Assembly (NCBI RefSeq): GCF_021605415.1 | Contig: NZ_WKEQ01000001.1 | Span: forward strand, 248,001 to 312,000 | DNA: 64,000 bases | Direction: 5' to 3' | Source of the DNA: Pseudomonas syringae | GTDB lineage: Bacteria; Pseudomonadota; Gammaproteobacteria; Pseudomonadales; Pseudomonadaceae | In this document: positions 33,923-43,171 of the stretch, piece after piece | Position numbering within the stretch: position 1 is the stretch's first letter | Layout of the letters: every line of letters begins with the position of its first letter | Made by a program: the position numbers and the translations under genes | The notes under the pieces: generated by a model | Database searches by the model: none | What the model was told of the DNA's origin: nothing | Seen by the model: the letters and a program-made list of their open reading frames with translations, nothing else

Positions 33923-36112
33923 TCACTTGCCGCGATTCAACCGCCGCAGGTTCACCAGCACGGCATCCAGCGCGCGGTCGAAAAGCAAGGTATCTGCCAG
34001 CACTCGGGCGCTGCCTTCGCGCAATGCCAGCGCCAGTTCGACACGGTTGCGCTCCAGCACTTTCATGCCGGTGCGGTCGACAAACACATATTGGCCGGAC
34101 GCTTCGATGATCGCCGCGAGTTTTGCGCGCAGGGTGTGATCTTCGTCCTCGAGGAACGCCACCCAACTGCCCGGATGCAATTGCTCGACCTGACGCCAGA
34201 CCGCGTCGTCATCGGGCAAGCGCAGTGCAGCAACTGTCGCGCCGCTTTCGTCGGCCATCCGCAAGACGATCCGCTGTGACACTTCAACCATGGCAGGTGC
34301 CAGTGCCGCACTCTCCTCATCGCCGTGTTGCAGCAATTGCAGGTGCAACGCTTCCAGCTCACTGAAAAACTCACTGGTTGCGAAAGGATCGAACGCCGAG
34401 CTGCTGAGGCCATCGCGCAGGGATTTGAGCAGGCTCGGAACCAGCGACAACAATCGCACCGCCGCCTGCGGATCCTCGTGGGGCTGGGCGCTCCAGACCA
34501 ATTGCTCCAGCGTCTGCACATCAGCCTGCCACTCCGCCGACTGGTCGCCATGCTTGAGACAGGTCAGCAACAGCACTTTGCTCCAGGCGTCCTGGATGAA
34601 CGTCACCACGCTCGGCGGCAGCGCTTTGCCCAACAAGGACTGATTCAGCACCTGCTCGACGCGCTGACGAGCCAATTCGCTTTTCGCCCGGCCCTCTTCG
34701 GCATCCCGCAGACGCTGTTCGAGCAGTTCACTGCGCCGGCGCTCGTCACTGGTGAACGCGAGAAAATCCGCCAACAGTTCGGCAAAGATTGCCGGGTCGT
34801 CATCAAACTCCGTCAGCAAACGCTGCACCACTTGCTCGATGCGTTCATAGAGACTGTCTCGCGCATCCACATCGCACTCGCCCCAGCCCATGGCGGCATC
34901 AGCAATCTCATTGAGCAGGCGCCGAGCGGGATGGCTGTTTCGGCTGAAGAAACTTTTGTCGAGCACGGCGACTTTCAGCATCGGGATCTGTAAACGCGCG
35001 ATCAATGCTTTCAGCGAATCCGGCACGGTGTGGTCATCGAGGATGCACTCGAACACCATGGCGATCAGGTTGATGACGTCTTCATCGGCGACGCCAACCA
35101 CTCGGGACTTGCCGCTTCTGACGCTGACGCGGGTGAGCAATTGTTCGAGCTGATTGCGCAGGTCAAAGTCATCCGGCGCGGATAACGCTGGAACGTATTG
35201 CTGCAAATGCGACAGCAGACGTAAAAGATCACGGGAAGAAATCGGCTGGGGCGGGGCGCTCGATTCGACCGTTGGCGCGACGCTGCCGCGAACGTGAGAC
35301 AGCAATTCCTGCAGCGCAGCGAAAACTTCTTGCACACCAGCCTCTGCCTCGGGTTCCTCAGCGTATTCGGGCTCATCGAGCAGGCGGGCTGACGCTTTAT
35401 CACTCGGCCGACTGGCAGTTGCCGGTTTGAGTTCGGGCAATACGCCGGTGGCAATCAGTAGTTGATTAGCTTCGGCGTAAAGCTGATCGGTATCCGCCAG
35501 CACGTAACGCTCAAAAAGCTTAAGCAGGATCAGCTTGACCTTGATCTCCACGCCCAGATTGCGCCCGGCCTGTAAGAAATACTCACAAAGCATCGTCGGG
35601 CTCAATGGGTTGTGGCGCTCATCGAGCGGTCTTCCCAACAGTGCACCAAGCCGCGCGGTCAGTTGATCGAGGGCGAAGCCGTCACGGCTCTGCACTTTCT
35701 CAACCATCGCCTGCACCGCAACGCGGCGCTCCATATCGTCGTTGCGTGGCGCCGAGTGCTCAGTCGCAAGCGCCTCGGGCAACAGGTCTGGTCCGGGGTT
35801 GTTTTGAGTGAGGTCGATAAAGGCTTCAAAGAACAGCTCGAGAAAAACCCGTTCGATGCTTTTACGCTTCAAACGCAAATCACGCATGGCTTCGAAGAAA
35901 ATGCTGTGGTCGACGTCATTGCGCGCCCGGTCAGACATTTCAAACAGCGTGTCGTCGGCGTTATGGAATAACGCCTGCAGGCCGTGGCGCAATTGCTGCG
36001 CGGCCTTGTCACGGACCTGAAGCAGAATCACAGGCAAGCGGGCGAGCGGCGAGTGGGTCGCCCGATCAGTAGCGACCTTGTGCAAGGGCACTACATTCCC
36101 GTCGTTGTGCAT
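33923..36112 (-). CDS. DUF1631 protein (large cytoplasmic protein of unknown function)
   Basis: 729 residues, helical, acidic, no membrane segment or signal peptide. The family pattern is clear (LGVEIKVKLILLKLFERYVL; ARRLLNEIADAAMGWGE; LPDDDAVWRQVEQLHPGSWVAFL), ending in a PilZ-like barrel segment (FVDRTGMKVLERNRVELALALREG). In P. aeruginosa a DUF1631 gene (PA4523 by my recollection) sits between ampD and nadC just as here. ATG 36112 is chosen because AGGAGG stands 5 bases before it. No role can be stated. Confidence 0.85.
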   Translation of the reverse strand: MHNDGNVVPLHKVATDRATHSPLARLPVILLQVRDKAAQQLRHGLQALFHNADDTLFEMSDRARNDVDHSIFFEAMRDLRLKRKSIERVFLELFFEAFIDLTQNNPGPDLLPEALATEHSAPRNDDMERRVAVQAMVEKVQSRDGFALDQLTARLGALLGRPLDERHNPLSPTMLCEYFLQAGRNLGVEIKVKLILLKLFERYVLADTDQLYAEANQLLIATGVLPELKPATASRPSDKASARLLDEPEYAEEPEAEAGVQEVFAALQELLSHVRGSVAPTVESSAPPQPISSRDLLRLLSHLQQYVPALSAPDDFDLRNQLEQLLTRVSVRSGKSRVVGVADEDVINLIAMVFECILDDHTVPDSLKALIARLQIPMLKVAVLDKSFFSRNSHPARRLLNEIADAAMGWGECDVDARDSLYERIEQVVQRLLTEFDDDPAIFAELLADFLAFTSDERRRSELLEQRLRDAEEGRAKSELARQRVEQVLNQSLLGKALPPSVVTFIQDAWSKVLLLTCLKHGDQSAEWQADVQTLEQLVWSAQPHEDPQAAVRLLSLVPSLLKSLRDGLSSSAFDPFATSEFFSELEALHLQLLQHGDEESAALAPAMVEVSQRIVLRMADESGATVAALRLPDDDAVWRQVEQLHPGSWVAFLEDEDHTLRAKLAAIIEASGQYVFVDRTGMKVLERNRVELALALREGSARVLADTLLFDRALDAVLVNLRRLNRGK

Positions 36113-36242
36113 CCAAGCCTCCTGAAACGGTGATTCTTCTTCGGTTCGAACAATGGCAAACAAGTTCAAAAATATTCGTCAATGCCATGACGTCAAACGC
36201 ACGGCGGATTATCTTGCAAAAGATGTATCCGGCGCCAGAGGC

Positions 36243-36259
36243 GTCAGGGTTTCCCTGAC
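36243..36259. other. Small dyad GTCAGGG-TTT-CCCTGAC
   Basis: A 7-bp perfect inverted repeat in the divergent region between the DUF1631 gene and nadC, about 110 bases upstream of the nadC -35. Could be an operator; no known regulator recognised. Confidence 0.3.
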
Positions 36260-36351
36260 TTAACGGCCTTCCATACACGCAGATGGAACGACGCCGGCTC
36301 GATGCAATCGACCAAATGCACGCGAGCACTGAATACAGTGCCGTTCTCGCC

Positions 36352-36381
36352 TTGGGTTGGTCTGAGCCATGCCCCTATAAT
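36352..36381 (+). promoter_or_regulatory. Probable sigma-70 promoter of nadC
   Basis: Perfect -10 TATAAT (36376-36381) with TTGGGT (36352-36357) 18 bases upstream; start of transcription near 36388, about 20 nt before the nadC ATG. Confidence 0.6.
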
Positions 36382-36408
36382 CCAGGCACTTTGTTTGTGG
36401 AGCCCGTT

Positions 36409-37257
36409 ATGCCGAATTTACGTCTCGCCGATTTGACCGCCGAAATCGAAGCCAACGTGCGCCGTGCGTTGCTCGAAGACGTCGGCAGCGGCGACATCAC
36501 CGCTCAATTGATTCCAGCCGAACGCCTGGCCAAAGCCACCATCATCACCCGTGACGCCGCCGTCATTAGCGGCACTGCGTGGGTCGATGCGGTGTTCCGT
36601 CAGCTGGATCCACGTGTTGCCGTGCACTGGCAAGTACGCGATGGCGAACGTGTGTCGCCCAATCAGCCGCTGTTTCATCTGGAAGGCCCCGCTCGCTCGC
36701 TGCTGACCGGCGAACGCAGTGCGCTGAACTTCTTGCAGATGCTGTCAGGCGTGGCAACTCGCGCGCAGTACCTGGCGGACTTCGTCGGCGAGACTCAGGT
36801 CAAGCTGCTCGACACTCGAAAAACCCTGCCGGGCCTGCGGCTGGCGCAGAAATACGCGGTGACCTGCGGCGGCTGCCACAACCATCGCATCGGCCTCTAT
36901 GACGCCTTCCTGATCAAGGAAAACCACATCGCCGCCTGCGGGGGCATCACGCAAGCCATTGCGGCCGCGCACAAGATTGCCCCGGGCAAACCGGTGGAAA
37001 TCGAAGTGGAAAGTCTGGAGGAGTTGAAGGAAGCGCTGGAGGCCGGCGCCGACATCATCATGCTCGACGAACTGAGCCTGTACGACATGCGCGAAGCCGT
37101 GCGTTTGAACGGGGGGAAGGCGAAGCTCGAGGCCAGCGGCGGAATCAACGAAAGCACGCTGTTGCCGATCGCTCAGACCGGGGTGGACTACATCTCGATT
37201 GGTGCGATGACCAAGGATGTCAAAGCGGTCGACCTGTCGATGCGTCTTAGTCTCTAA
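36409..37257 (+). CDS. nadC: Quinolinate phosphoribosyltransferase (carboxylating)
   Basis: 282-residue enzyme of NAD synthesis: quinolinate + PRPP to nicotinate mononucleotide. Family blocks: [50 protein letters not shown] with the substrate-binding Arg and Lys, [21 protein letters not shown], and the C-terminal EASGGIN.ST and [10 protein letters not shown] phosphate loop. ATG 36409 matches the family start and follows a TATAAT promoter; a longer frame upstream covers the promoter. Neighbours ampD and DUF1631 as in other pseudomonads. Confidence 0.95.
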   Translation: MPNLRLADLTAEIEANVRRALLEDVGSGDITAQLIPAERLAKATIITRDAAVISGTAWVDAVFRQLDPRVAVHWQVRDGERVSPNQPLFHLEGPARSLLTGERSALNFLQMLSGVATRAQYLADFVGETQVKLLDTRKTLPGLRLAQKYAVTCGGCHNHRIGLYDAFLIKENHIAACGGITQAIAAAHKIAPGKPVEIEVESLEELKEALEAGADIIMLDELSLYDMREAVRLNGGKAKLEASGGINESTLLPIAQTGVDYISIGAMTKDVKAVDLSMRLSL

Positions 37258-37274
37258 AGCAGTGGGAAGCTTAA

Positions 37275-37339
37275 AGCTGCAAGCTACAAGTTAACAGCGA
37301 GCTGCTTCAACTTGTGCTCGCAGCTTGTAGCCTGCAGCT
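37275..37339. repeat. Imperfect inverted repeat between convergent nadC and DUF6388-like gene
   Basis: AGCTGCAAGCTACAAG (37275-37290) and CTTGTAGCCTGCAGCT (37324-37339) pair with one mismatch. The AGCTGCAAGCT motif is of a kind scattered in Pseudomonas intergenic DNA. Its position between two convergent stops suggests use as a bidirectional terminator. Confidence 0.6.
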
Positions 37340-37343
37340 GCCG

Positions 37344-37649
37344 TTAAACGACGAGATTATTCATCTCGCAATATTCGTCCCACTCGACGCCCAACACCTC
37401 GGCCGCTTCCTTGTGCAATTCAACGCGCTTGGCTTCGAACTCTTCAGGCGTGCTGGTGTACTTGAGGGTGAGTTCCCACGGCTGCAAACCCTGGGCTTCG
37501 GCTTCGTCTTCGAACGCCCACTGAATCTGGTCTTTCTGATCGTCGGGACTCAAGTCCTTGATCTCTTCCACCAGTTGCGGGGTCTCCAGCTTGTATTTTT
37601 CCAGCGCAGCTTCGTGCCTGGCTTCCTGAGTCAAATATTTCTCGGTCAT
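37344..37649 (-). CDS. Small DUF6388-type protein of unknown function
   Basis: 101 residues, acidic and helical, with no signal peptide. Pattern: MTEKYLTQEARHEAALEKYK, then IQWAFEDEAEAQGLQPWELTLKYTSTPEEFEAKRVELHKEAAEVLG. I connect it loosely with the DUF6388 proteins of pseudomonads. The second in-frame ATG (37649) is preferred to one at 37667 because the conserved-looking part begins there; neither has a strong Shine-Dalgarno. Codon use is core-like, so it is probably a host gene and not part of the adjacent prophage. Confidence 0.65.
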   Translation of the reverse strand: MTEKYLTQEARHEAALEKYKLETPQLVEEIKDLSPDDQKDQIQWAFEDEAEAQGLQPWELTLKYTSTPEEFEAKRVELHKEAAEVLGVEWDEYCEMNNLVV

Positions 37650-37998
37650 GGCGTTCTCGCTGATCATGGGAATGGAAGATGGATCTGGATCTTCAAGGAT
37701 CTCTCTGACGCGGTTTGTATCCGGCCTTCAGAACCATTCGGGATCATCTGAAAACTGCTGGGCGATGCTCATGCAGGGATCGAATATAGGATGTTTGTAC
37801 GAACAATTACACGCCTCTTTACATCTATCCCACAAAAACCTGTCGTACGAATCAACCCCAGCACTGGAAAAAGGGAAGTGGTGCCCGAGACAGGAACCTA
37901 ATTCGGCGATATTTTCCAATGGATACTGGGCAAATACCGCGATCCACCCCGCTAACGTACTAACCAATGTACTTTTTATGCGAGGCTGGGAGATTGGT
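37650..37998. other. Intergenic region holding the left prophage end
   Basis: 349 bases without a gene. The first 230 are host DNA upstream of the small acidic gene. The 18-bp att repeat lies at 37879-37896; from there to the stop of the next gene (37999) is the left end of the prophage remnant. Confidence 0.6.
37879..37896 (+). repeat. attL-type 18-bp direct repeat of the tRNA-Thr 3' end
   Basis: TGGTGCCCGAGACAGGAA is identical to 43334-43351, the last 18 bases (CCA end) of the tRNA-Thr gene, in the same orientation. Sequence identity stops at once on both sides. This is the footprint expected from integrase-mediated insertion at the tRNA 3' end. Confidence 0.9.
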
Positions 37999-39234
37999 TT
38001 AGCGCTGCGCAGTGCCCTGCGGCGGCACCGGTTTCGCTTCGATTGCGGGCCAGTATCGGCGGTAAGCGGACACCTCGGCAACATCGCCAGGCTTGAGCGT
38101 TCCACTGAAACCACCGGCACCCGGCTCCAGCGCAACAGGGTATTGCTTCTTGGCTGCGGACAGCTCGACCAATCCGGATTCGCCAACTGCCTTTCCGTTG
38201 ATCTTCGCCTGATTGACGCCAATCGTCAGTCCAAATCTCAGCGTGTCACGCGCCACCTTCTGCGACATGGAAACCGATCCATCCACAGGTATCCGCTGAA
38301 TACCATTTGCTGCGGTGATATCCGTCCAGTCTGCGTAATCAGTGCTGCCGTCGATTTTCTGCATCAGTGCAGAAGACGAATAATTTAATGGGCCAGCCTG
38401 AACGCCAGACATGGCAAAGCTATGTAACTTATCCAGTGCAACAACACGCGTATTAACCTCTGTCGTGTTGCCACTGAATTTATATCGAACCGTTACCTTC
38501 GCTTCGCTTCGAGATACGCCCTTACGTTTTCCCGGAAGAAACCGTAAAGGGTTCAACAGTTCATAAACTTCGACAATCTCAAGCTTGGATACCGGTTCAA
38601 ACCCGGCGCCCTCTACAAGTCGCTTATCGGAGTTTACGTTCACAGACACTCTGCGAACCGATGGGTATATCTGTGAGACTTTCTGTTCGGTAAACAGGAC
38701 TTTCCGTTTGCCTGACGTTGCCTTCAAGCTGCCGGCGACTGCCAACTTGAAGTCCCATGCCCTGCCGGAGCTTTGCGGCTCAGACAGGACAGTCAGCGAG
38801 TTGGGCCCATTGACTTCAACGACAGCGAAGGTGGTGCCTTCGGCATCCTTCATTGTCGTGCCCACGTCCTTGCGGGATAGACCATGGTTCGGCGCATCAA
38901 GCGACACTCCAAACAGAGCACCATGGTTCGCACCGATGAAGGTGCCATTGAATCTCAACGGGGCGATATCATCTCTTTCATCTGAAACAGCATATCCTCT
39001 GTTAAAAGGAACATCTCCGTCGCTTGATACGATTCGGGCGCCTGCAAAATTTACTACCTGATTTCCTTCCTTGGTTTTCTTGCCCAAGTCCATCTTGCGA
39101 ATCAGGTACCTGTTAATGCCAAAGTCCGATCGTATATAAACAGATCCGCCAGAAATCGAAGCGTCAGTCCTTTCGTTCGCGCAAGCAAATGAAGCGAGCA
39201 CCAATATCCCTACAGCCGTGAGTACCCGCTTCAT
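37999..39234 (-). CDS. Secreted protein of unknown function in the prophage remnant
   Basis: 411 residues with a signal peptide (MKRVLTAVGILVLASFACA, cleaved before NE). The mature part looks beta-rich: many short Val/Ile/Thr strands, GANHG and APNHG motifs near residues 105-120, repeated Gly and Asn turns. No family recognised. GC content is lower than in nearby core genes. ATG 39234 has AAGGGG 5 bases upstream and heads the signal peptide. It lies at the distal end of the former late operon, where phages often carry lysogenic-conversion (moron) or fibre genes, so it may act at the cell surface; this is inference. The reading frame is intact although its surroundings are decayed, which may mean it is kept by selection. 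Confidence 0.65.
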   Translation of the reverse strand: MKRVLTAVGILVLASFACANERTDASISGGSVYIRSDFGINRYLIRKMDLGKKTKEGNQVVNFAGARIVSSDGDVPFNRGYAVSDERDDIAPLRFNGTFIGANHGALFGVSLDAPNHGLSRKDVGTTMKDAEGTTFAVVEVNGPNSLTVLSEPQSSGRAWDFKLAVAGSLKATSGKRKVLFTEQKVSQIYPSVRRVSVNVNSDKRLVEGAGFEPVSKLEIVEVYELLNPLRFLPGKRKGVSRSEAKVTVRYKFSGNTTEVNTRVVALDKLHSFAMSGVQAGPLNYSSSALMQKIDGSTDYADWTDITAANGIQRIPVDGSVSMSQKVARDTLRFGLTIGVNQAKINGKAVGESGLVELSAAKKQYPVALEPGAGGFSGTLKPGDVAEVSAYRRYWPAIEAKPVPPQGTAQR

Positions 39235-39302
39235 ACGCCCCTTCGAATTAGAACCAACTGAAATCGTGGCGGATAGTGTACTACGCGTGATTCGGTTGTC
39301 GA

Positions 39303-40937
39303 TTATGGCCAGGAGTAGGACTGGCGATACGGCAGAGCCACGTTGAGCTGGCAAGCATTCGGCGCCGCGCTGGATTCAGGATTCGGACGATAGATAACCG
39401 CCCCGGAACCTGACACCGTGAACAAGCCGAATTTACCAGTCGCGTCCGGATTGGAAGCGAAGTTGAAACCATTGATGGGCGGGAAGTCTGCCGGAGGAAT
39501 GGTTCCAATCGTTGTCACCGCTGCGGGTACCGTGGCCGTGTCCATTACCACTTCGATCTGGTTGTCGCGAATCCGATACGCGCACATCTGCCCGGCCACG
39601 TTGAGCCGGTTTTTCAGACCACTCGCACTGATGTCCAGCGACTTCCAAATTGGATCGTCGAGGATCGCCTGTTTTTTCGACGTGCAGACCAGACCAAGCC
39701 GCTGCGCCAGCGTTTCTGCTACCAGGCGATGGCCGACTTCTTCAGGGTGAACGCCCGACGACAGGTTGCGGCTTACGCGCTCAGCCTCGGTGTACTGCAC
39801 ACCGCTCACCGTCCATAGCTGCTCAACATCAATGAAGATCGAGTTCGGTATAGCGGCGGCGCCGCGCCGCAGTGAAGCGCGTAAGCCATGGCTATAAGGC
39901 TGGCCGAACAGGAAGTCGATGAACACGACTCGGGTTCGATTGGTCGCTGCCGCCGCAATGATCCAGTCGATACGCTGATCGAACGCGATCTGTGCGGCTG
40001 CGTCGTAACCGGTGACGTCGTTGGTGCCCAGCGCCCAGATAAAGGCATAGCAGCCGGCGGTTGTCTTATCGATTACATCCTGGCTCACGTATCGACCGGA
40101 TCGACCATCACGGCTGAAGTTGTGCACGCGGAACGTGTTCCCCGTTGAATCGTTGGTGAAGTTCAGGCCGGTCAGTCGAATAAAGGTCAGGGCCGTGGCC
40201 CGACCGATGAAGCCATAAATCCCGGCGCCGGCGTTGTCCTTGTAAACGATGTAATACGTCGCACCAGGCACGGCCGGCCAAACGATGGTTGCGGATGCGG
40301 TGTCTGGAAACACGGTAACGGCGTTGGACGTAACCGGAATCGACTCATCAATGCTGTTGCCATCGTCCAGCACAGCGGTGATCTGATAGCGCCACACCTG
40401 CGTGTTGGTGCCGGTGCCAGCAGTGGGTGTTGCTGTTGCCGAGGCTGGGGGCAAGATGCGAGGCGCAAGGTTGATTTCGGCCGAAAGCCAGTTGTCATGG
40501 GCCAGCCGGCCAAGATCGCGAGGCTTGTACGACGGATGGGCAAACGTCATCAGGTCGGCTGACTGTGTGTAGTTCAACTGCTTTAGGTCGTACTGGGTGT
40601 AAGGCATGTTGATCTGGTAGGGAAAACCCTCGAAGGGGCCGCTACTGAACAGCACTTGGCCGCCGTCCTTGATCACCCGCATCAGTTGATCGCCGAACTG
40701 CAGGATGTAGGTCTGCTCGTCGTTGAACTGAAAAGGGATCAGTCGATTGAGCTTGGTCGAGTCAGCGACCTCACAAATCATCCTGGTGCCCGGGCGATTC
40801 CTCACCCCGCCGTAAGGCATGACCATGAAGTTTCGGCACAGCTTGAGGCCTGTGTAATAGCGGGCGATATCGGTACGGGCGCTTGCAGATGGCGACAGTT
40901 CGCCGGCGGCAAACGTTGGCTGCAAAATGCTGGTCAT
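39303..40937 (-). CDS. Chimeric phage protein: tail-protein N-terminus joined to SGNH-hydrolase-like fibre C-terminus
   Basis: 544 residues. Residues 1 to about 262 are a podovirus-type tail protein (LQPTFAAGELSPSASARTDI; NFMVMPYGGVRNRPGTRM). From about 263 the chain reads like an SGNH/GDSL hydrolase: NDSTG (263-264 as block I, normally GDS), RDGRSG (block II), GTND at 304-307 (block III) and SGVHPEEVGH at 394-403 (block V, normally DxxHP, here Asp is Ser). A C-terminal fibre-like domain of about 120 residues follows. I infer an in-frame deletion that fused two late genes. Start overlaps the upstream gene stop by four bases (ATGA). Whether the hydrolase part is active is doubtful because block V lacks its Asp. 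Confidence 0.7.
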   Translation of the reverse strand: MTSILQPTFAAGELSPSASARTDIARYYTGLKLCRNFMVMPYGGVRNRPGTRMICEVADSTKLNRLIPFQFNDEQTYILQFGDQLMRVIKDGGQVLFSSGPFEGFPYQINMPYTQYDLKQLNYTQSADLMTFAHPSYKPRDLGRLAHDNWLSAEINLAPRILPPASATATPTAGTGTNTQVWRYQITAVLDDGNSIDESIPVTSNAVTVFPDTASATIVWPAVPGATYYIVYKDNAGAGIYGFIGRATALTFIRLTGLNFTNDSTGNTFRVHNFSRDGRSGRYVSQDVIDKTTAGCYAFIWALGTNDVTGYDAAAQIAFDQRIDWIIAAAATNRTRVVFIDFLFGQPYSHGLRASLRRGAAAIPNSIFIDVEQLWTVSGVQYTEAERVSRNLSSGVHPEEVGHRLVAETLAQRLGLVCTSKKQAILDDPIWKSLDISASGLKNRLNVAGQMCAYRIRDNQIEVVMDTATVPAAVTTIGTIPPADFPPINGFNFASNPDATGKFGLFTVSGSGAVIYRPNPESSAAPNACQLNVALPYRQSYSWP

Positions 40938-41466
40938 TGGCGCACCGACACGAACTCGGACTCTGGCTCCGGATCGTCCTGCGACTCATTGAGGGCGGAG
41001 GCTTGCGCAACGGTCAGCGATTCCCTGTAACCCTGCTTGCAGTACTGCTGTAGTTCCGTCGTGGAACTCATTGGCAGCGCCAGCTCCATGCCGAGGCGCC
41101 ACGCCAAAGCATCCGAAAACAAGGCGTCAAAGAACGTTGAGTCCTCGACCTTGAAGGTAAACCGCACCGATGCCTCTGGCCGGTCTGTATGGATCACCCG
41201 ACCGCCAGCGTCATAACCGATCCTGAAAGGGATCTGCAACTCGCTGGTGATTGGGCGGCGCTGGCCAGGCTCGACGATTTCCAGAACCTTGAGGCAGTCA
41301 GCCGGATACCGATACCGGTACGCCCAGCCAGGTGCGGGACTGCCGATATCGGCAAGTGCCACAACGGATTCAGCGAACGGCCAAGGGAAGTCGGTCAGCA
41401 CCAGCTCGCGCATCGGTTTGTAGAACACGCTGCACAGTTCGGCCGCTTTGCTCTTTTCAGTAAACG
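40934..41466 (-). pseudogene. Phage tail-tubular/head-completion-like protein, N-terminus lost
   Basis: About 175 C-terminal residues are family-like: SFTEKSKAAELCSVFYKPM, then LVLTDFPWPFAESVVAL and WAYRYRYPADCLKVLEI, typical of short tail adaptor proteins of podoviruses that begin some 20-25 residues further upstream. Upstream of about 41466 the frame runs on only as antisense of the recT and exonuclease fragments, so the true start is missing. The stop overlaps the next gene start (ATGA), showing the old late-operon organisation. Probably not translated now. Confidence 0.7.
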
Positions 41467-41959
41467 AAACGATGGGCTGTACGAGACCGACGACGGCGAG
41501 ACAGCAACCTGCCGTGTGAAGCGTGTCGGCGAAGAAGAGCAGTTCCGCACGTTCAGCATGACTGACGCGGGTCAGGCCGGGCTCAAAGGCAAGCAAGGCC
41601 CATGGGCTCAGTACCCAAAACGCATGCGTCAGATGCGCGCCCGATCCTTCGCACTGCGGGACGTTTTCCCGGACGTGCTGCGCGGCATGCCGATGGCCGA
41701 AGAAGTCCAGGACATCCCAACCGAACGCGAGGTTAACCAGCCTCGCAAAGCTGAAGAGCCAAAGGTCTTGCCGCCCTACCCGGACAGCAAGCTCGACGAG
41801 AGCGCGGAGAAGTGGCGCGGGATGATCGCGCAGCAGCGCACCAACCCTGAACACATCATCACCAACATCTGCAGCAAGTACACCATCACAGACGAGCAAA
41901 AAGACCGCATCAACGGCCTGGTTGCCATTGAAGGAGAAGCCACCCATGCAAGTGCATAA
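41466..41959 (+). pseudogene. RecT-family single-strand annealing protein, N-terminal part deleted
   Basis: Open frame whose last 150 or so residues match the RecT C-terminal half: QYPKRMRQMRARSFALRDVF and DVLRGMPMAEEVQDIPTE, followed by a typical acidic tail. The frame stays open further left only as antisense of the tail gene. RecT anneals complementary strands and works with a 5'-3' exonuclease; here the exonuclease start overlaps the recT stop by 14 bases, as usual in phage recombination modules. The N-terminal DNA-binding half is missing at the junction near 41466, so it should be non-functional. Confidence 0.75.
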
Positions 41960-42788
41960 CGTCCAGCAAGGCACGCCCGAGTGGCATGCCCTTCGCGCCA
42001 ACTACTTCACTGCTTCGGAAGCGCCAGCAATGATGGGCGAATCGAAGTATCAAACCCGCACCGACCTGCTGACGGTGAAGAAGACCGGCATCGTTGATGA
42101 GGTGGGCCCAGCGCAGCAGGCCATTTTTGACCGTGGCCACGCGACTGAGGAACTGGCCCGGCCATTGGTCGAAGCCATGCTTGGCGAAGAGCTTTATCCC
42201 ATCGTCGGCACCAGCGGCAACCTGCTCGCGTCCATGGACGGGGCCACGATGCTGGGCGACACGCTGTTCGAGCACAAGCTGTGGAACGTGAACGTGGCCG
42301 CCCAGGTACGAGCTGGCAGTCTGGATCCGCACTACTACTGGCAGCTTGAGCAGCAACTGCTGGTTAGCGGTGCGGAAAAGGTGATTTTCGTTTGCTCCGA
42401 TGGCACCGCCGATAACTTCGTGCACATGGAATACCTGCCTGTGCCGGGCCGCGCCGAACTGTTGATCGAGGGCTGGAAACAGTTCGAGGAAGAACTTGGC
42501 AGTTTTGTGCCGCAGGAAGCGAAGGTTGAAGTCATCGGTTCCGCACCGGATCAGCTCCCGGCGCTGCGCATCGAAGTCACCGGCATGGTCACCGCCAGCA
42601 ACCTGGACGCCTTCAAGTCCCACGCGATGACCGTTTTCAGCAACATCAACACCACGCTGGCGGATGACCAGGACTTCGCCGACGCAGAGAAGACGGTGAA
42701 ATGGTGCGGCGACGTAGAGGATCGGCTGAAGGCTGCGAAAGAACATGCACTGAGCCAGACCGAAAGCATCAGATCCTTTTCCAGATAG
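41946..42788 (+). pseudogene. YqaJ/lambda-type exonuclease, C-terminus replaced
   Basis: Begins properly (MQVHNVQQGTPEWHALRANYF, TASEAPAMMG) and carries the PD-(D/E)xK core (GATMLGDTLFEHKLWN with E.K) plus DPHYYWQLEQQLLVSGA, all typical of viral YqaJ recombinases acting with RecT. About 280 residues; the last dozen (after LSQTESI) no longer look like the family and are antisense of the integrase gene, so only a short C-terminal piece was lost. The nuclease core seems complete and could fold, but its annealing partner is truncated. Confidence 0.75.
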
Positions 42789-43171
42789 AACCGGGATTGA
42801 TAGGCCGCCCCTTTCTTCGCCTCCACCAGGCGCGGAACCTTGAAGGCGTGCCATTCGTTGGCGACCACCTCAAAGGTTTTGATGGCGTTGCCGGCGGCGG
42901 TTTGCTTTTCCTCGCGCCGCTTTGATCGAGGGTCTATGCCCTTGGCAACCATCGACCGGGCCTGATCGCGCAGCTCGCGGGCATCTTTAAGGGTAATTTC
43001 GGGATATGTGCCCAGCGACATGCGCGGCTGCTTACCGTGCCAGGAGAACCTGAAGTGCCAGGACTTGGTGCCATTGCTAGCGACAAAGAGGGAAAGGCCG
43101 CTGCCATCCGTGAGGGTGAAGTCTTTTTCGGCCGGCTTGGCCTGGCGCACAGCGGTATCAGTGAGGGGCAT
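42770..43171 (-). pseudogene. Prophage tyrosine integrase, truncated after the arm-binding and early core domain
   Basis: N-terminal DUF4102 (arm-type DNA-binding) domain is clear: LTDTAVRQAKPAEKDFTLTDG, SWHFRFSWHGKQPRMSLGTYP and ITLKDARELRDQARSMVAKG. The core-binding domain begins (TFEVVANEWHAFKVPRL) and breaks off after RFYLEKDL near 42770; downstream the frame continues to 42551 only as antisense of the exonuclease. The catalytic R-H-R-Y domain is absent, so the protein cannot integrate or excise. It lies beside tRNA-Thr with its 5' end toward the tRNA, as in the P4/DUF4102-type integrases. Confidence 0.88.

Noticed and set aside
37879..37896. Second tRNA gene at the left prophage end
   Set aside because: Only the last 18 bases match tRNA-Thr; no cloverleaf follows. 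It is the att repeat.
40934..42001. 355-codon minus-strand gene and 256-codon plus-strand gene over the same place as complete genes
   Set aside because: Only the C-terminal parts of each resemble a family; the remaining parts are antisense of each other across a deletion junction.
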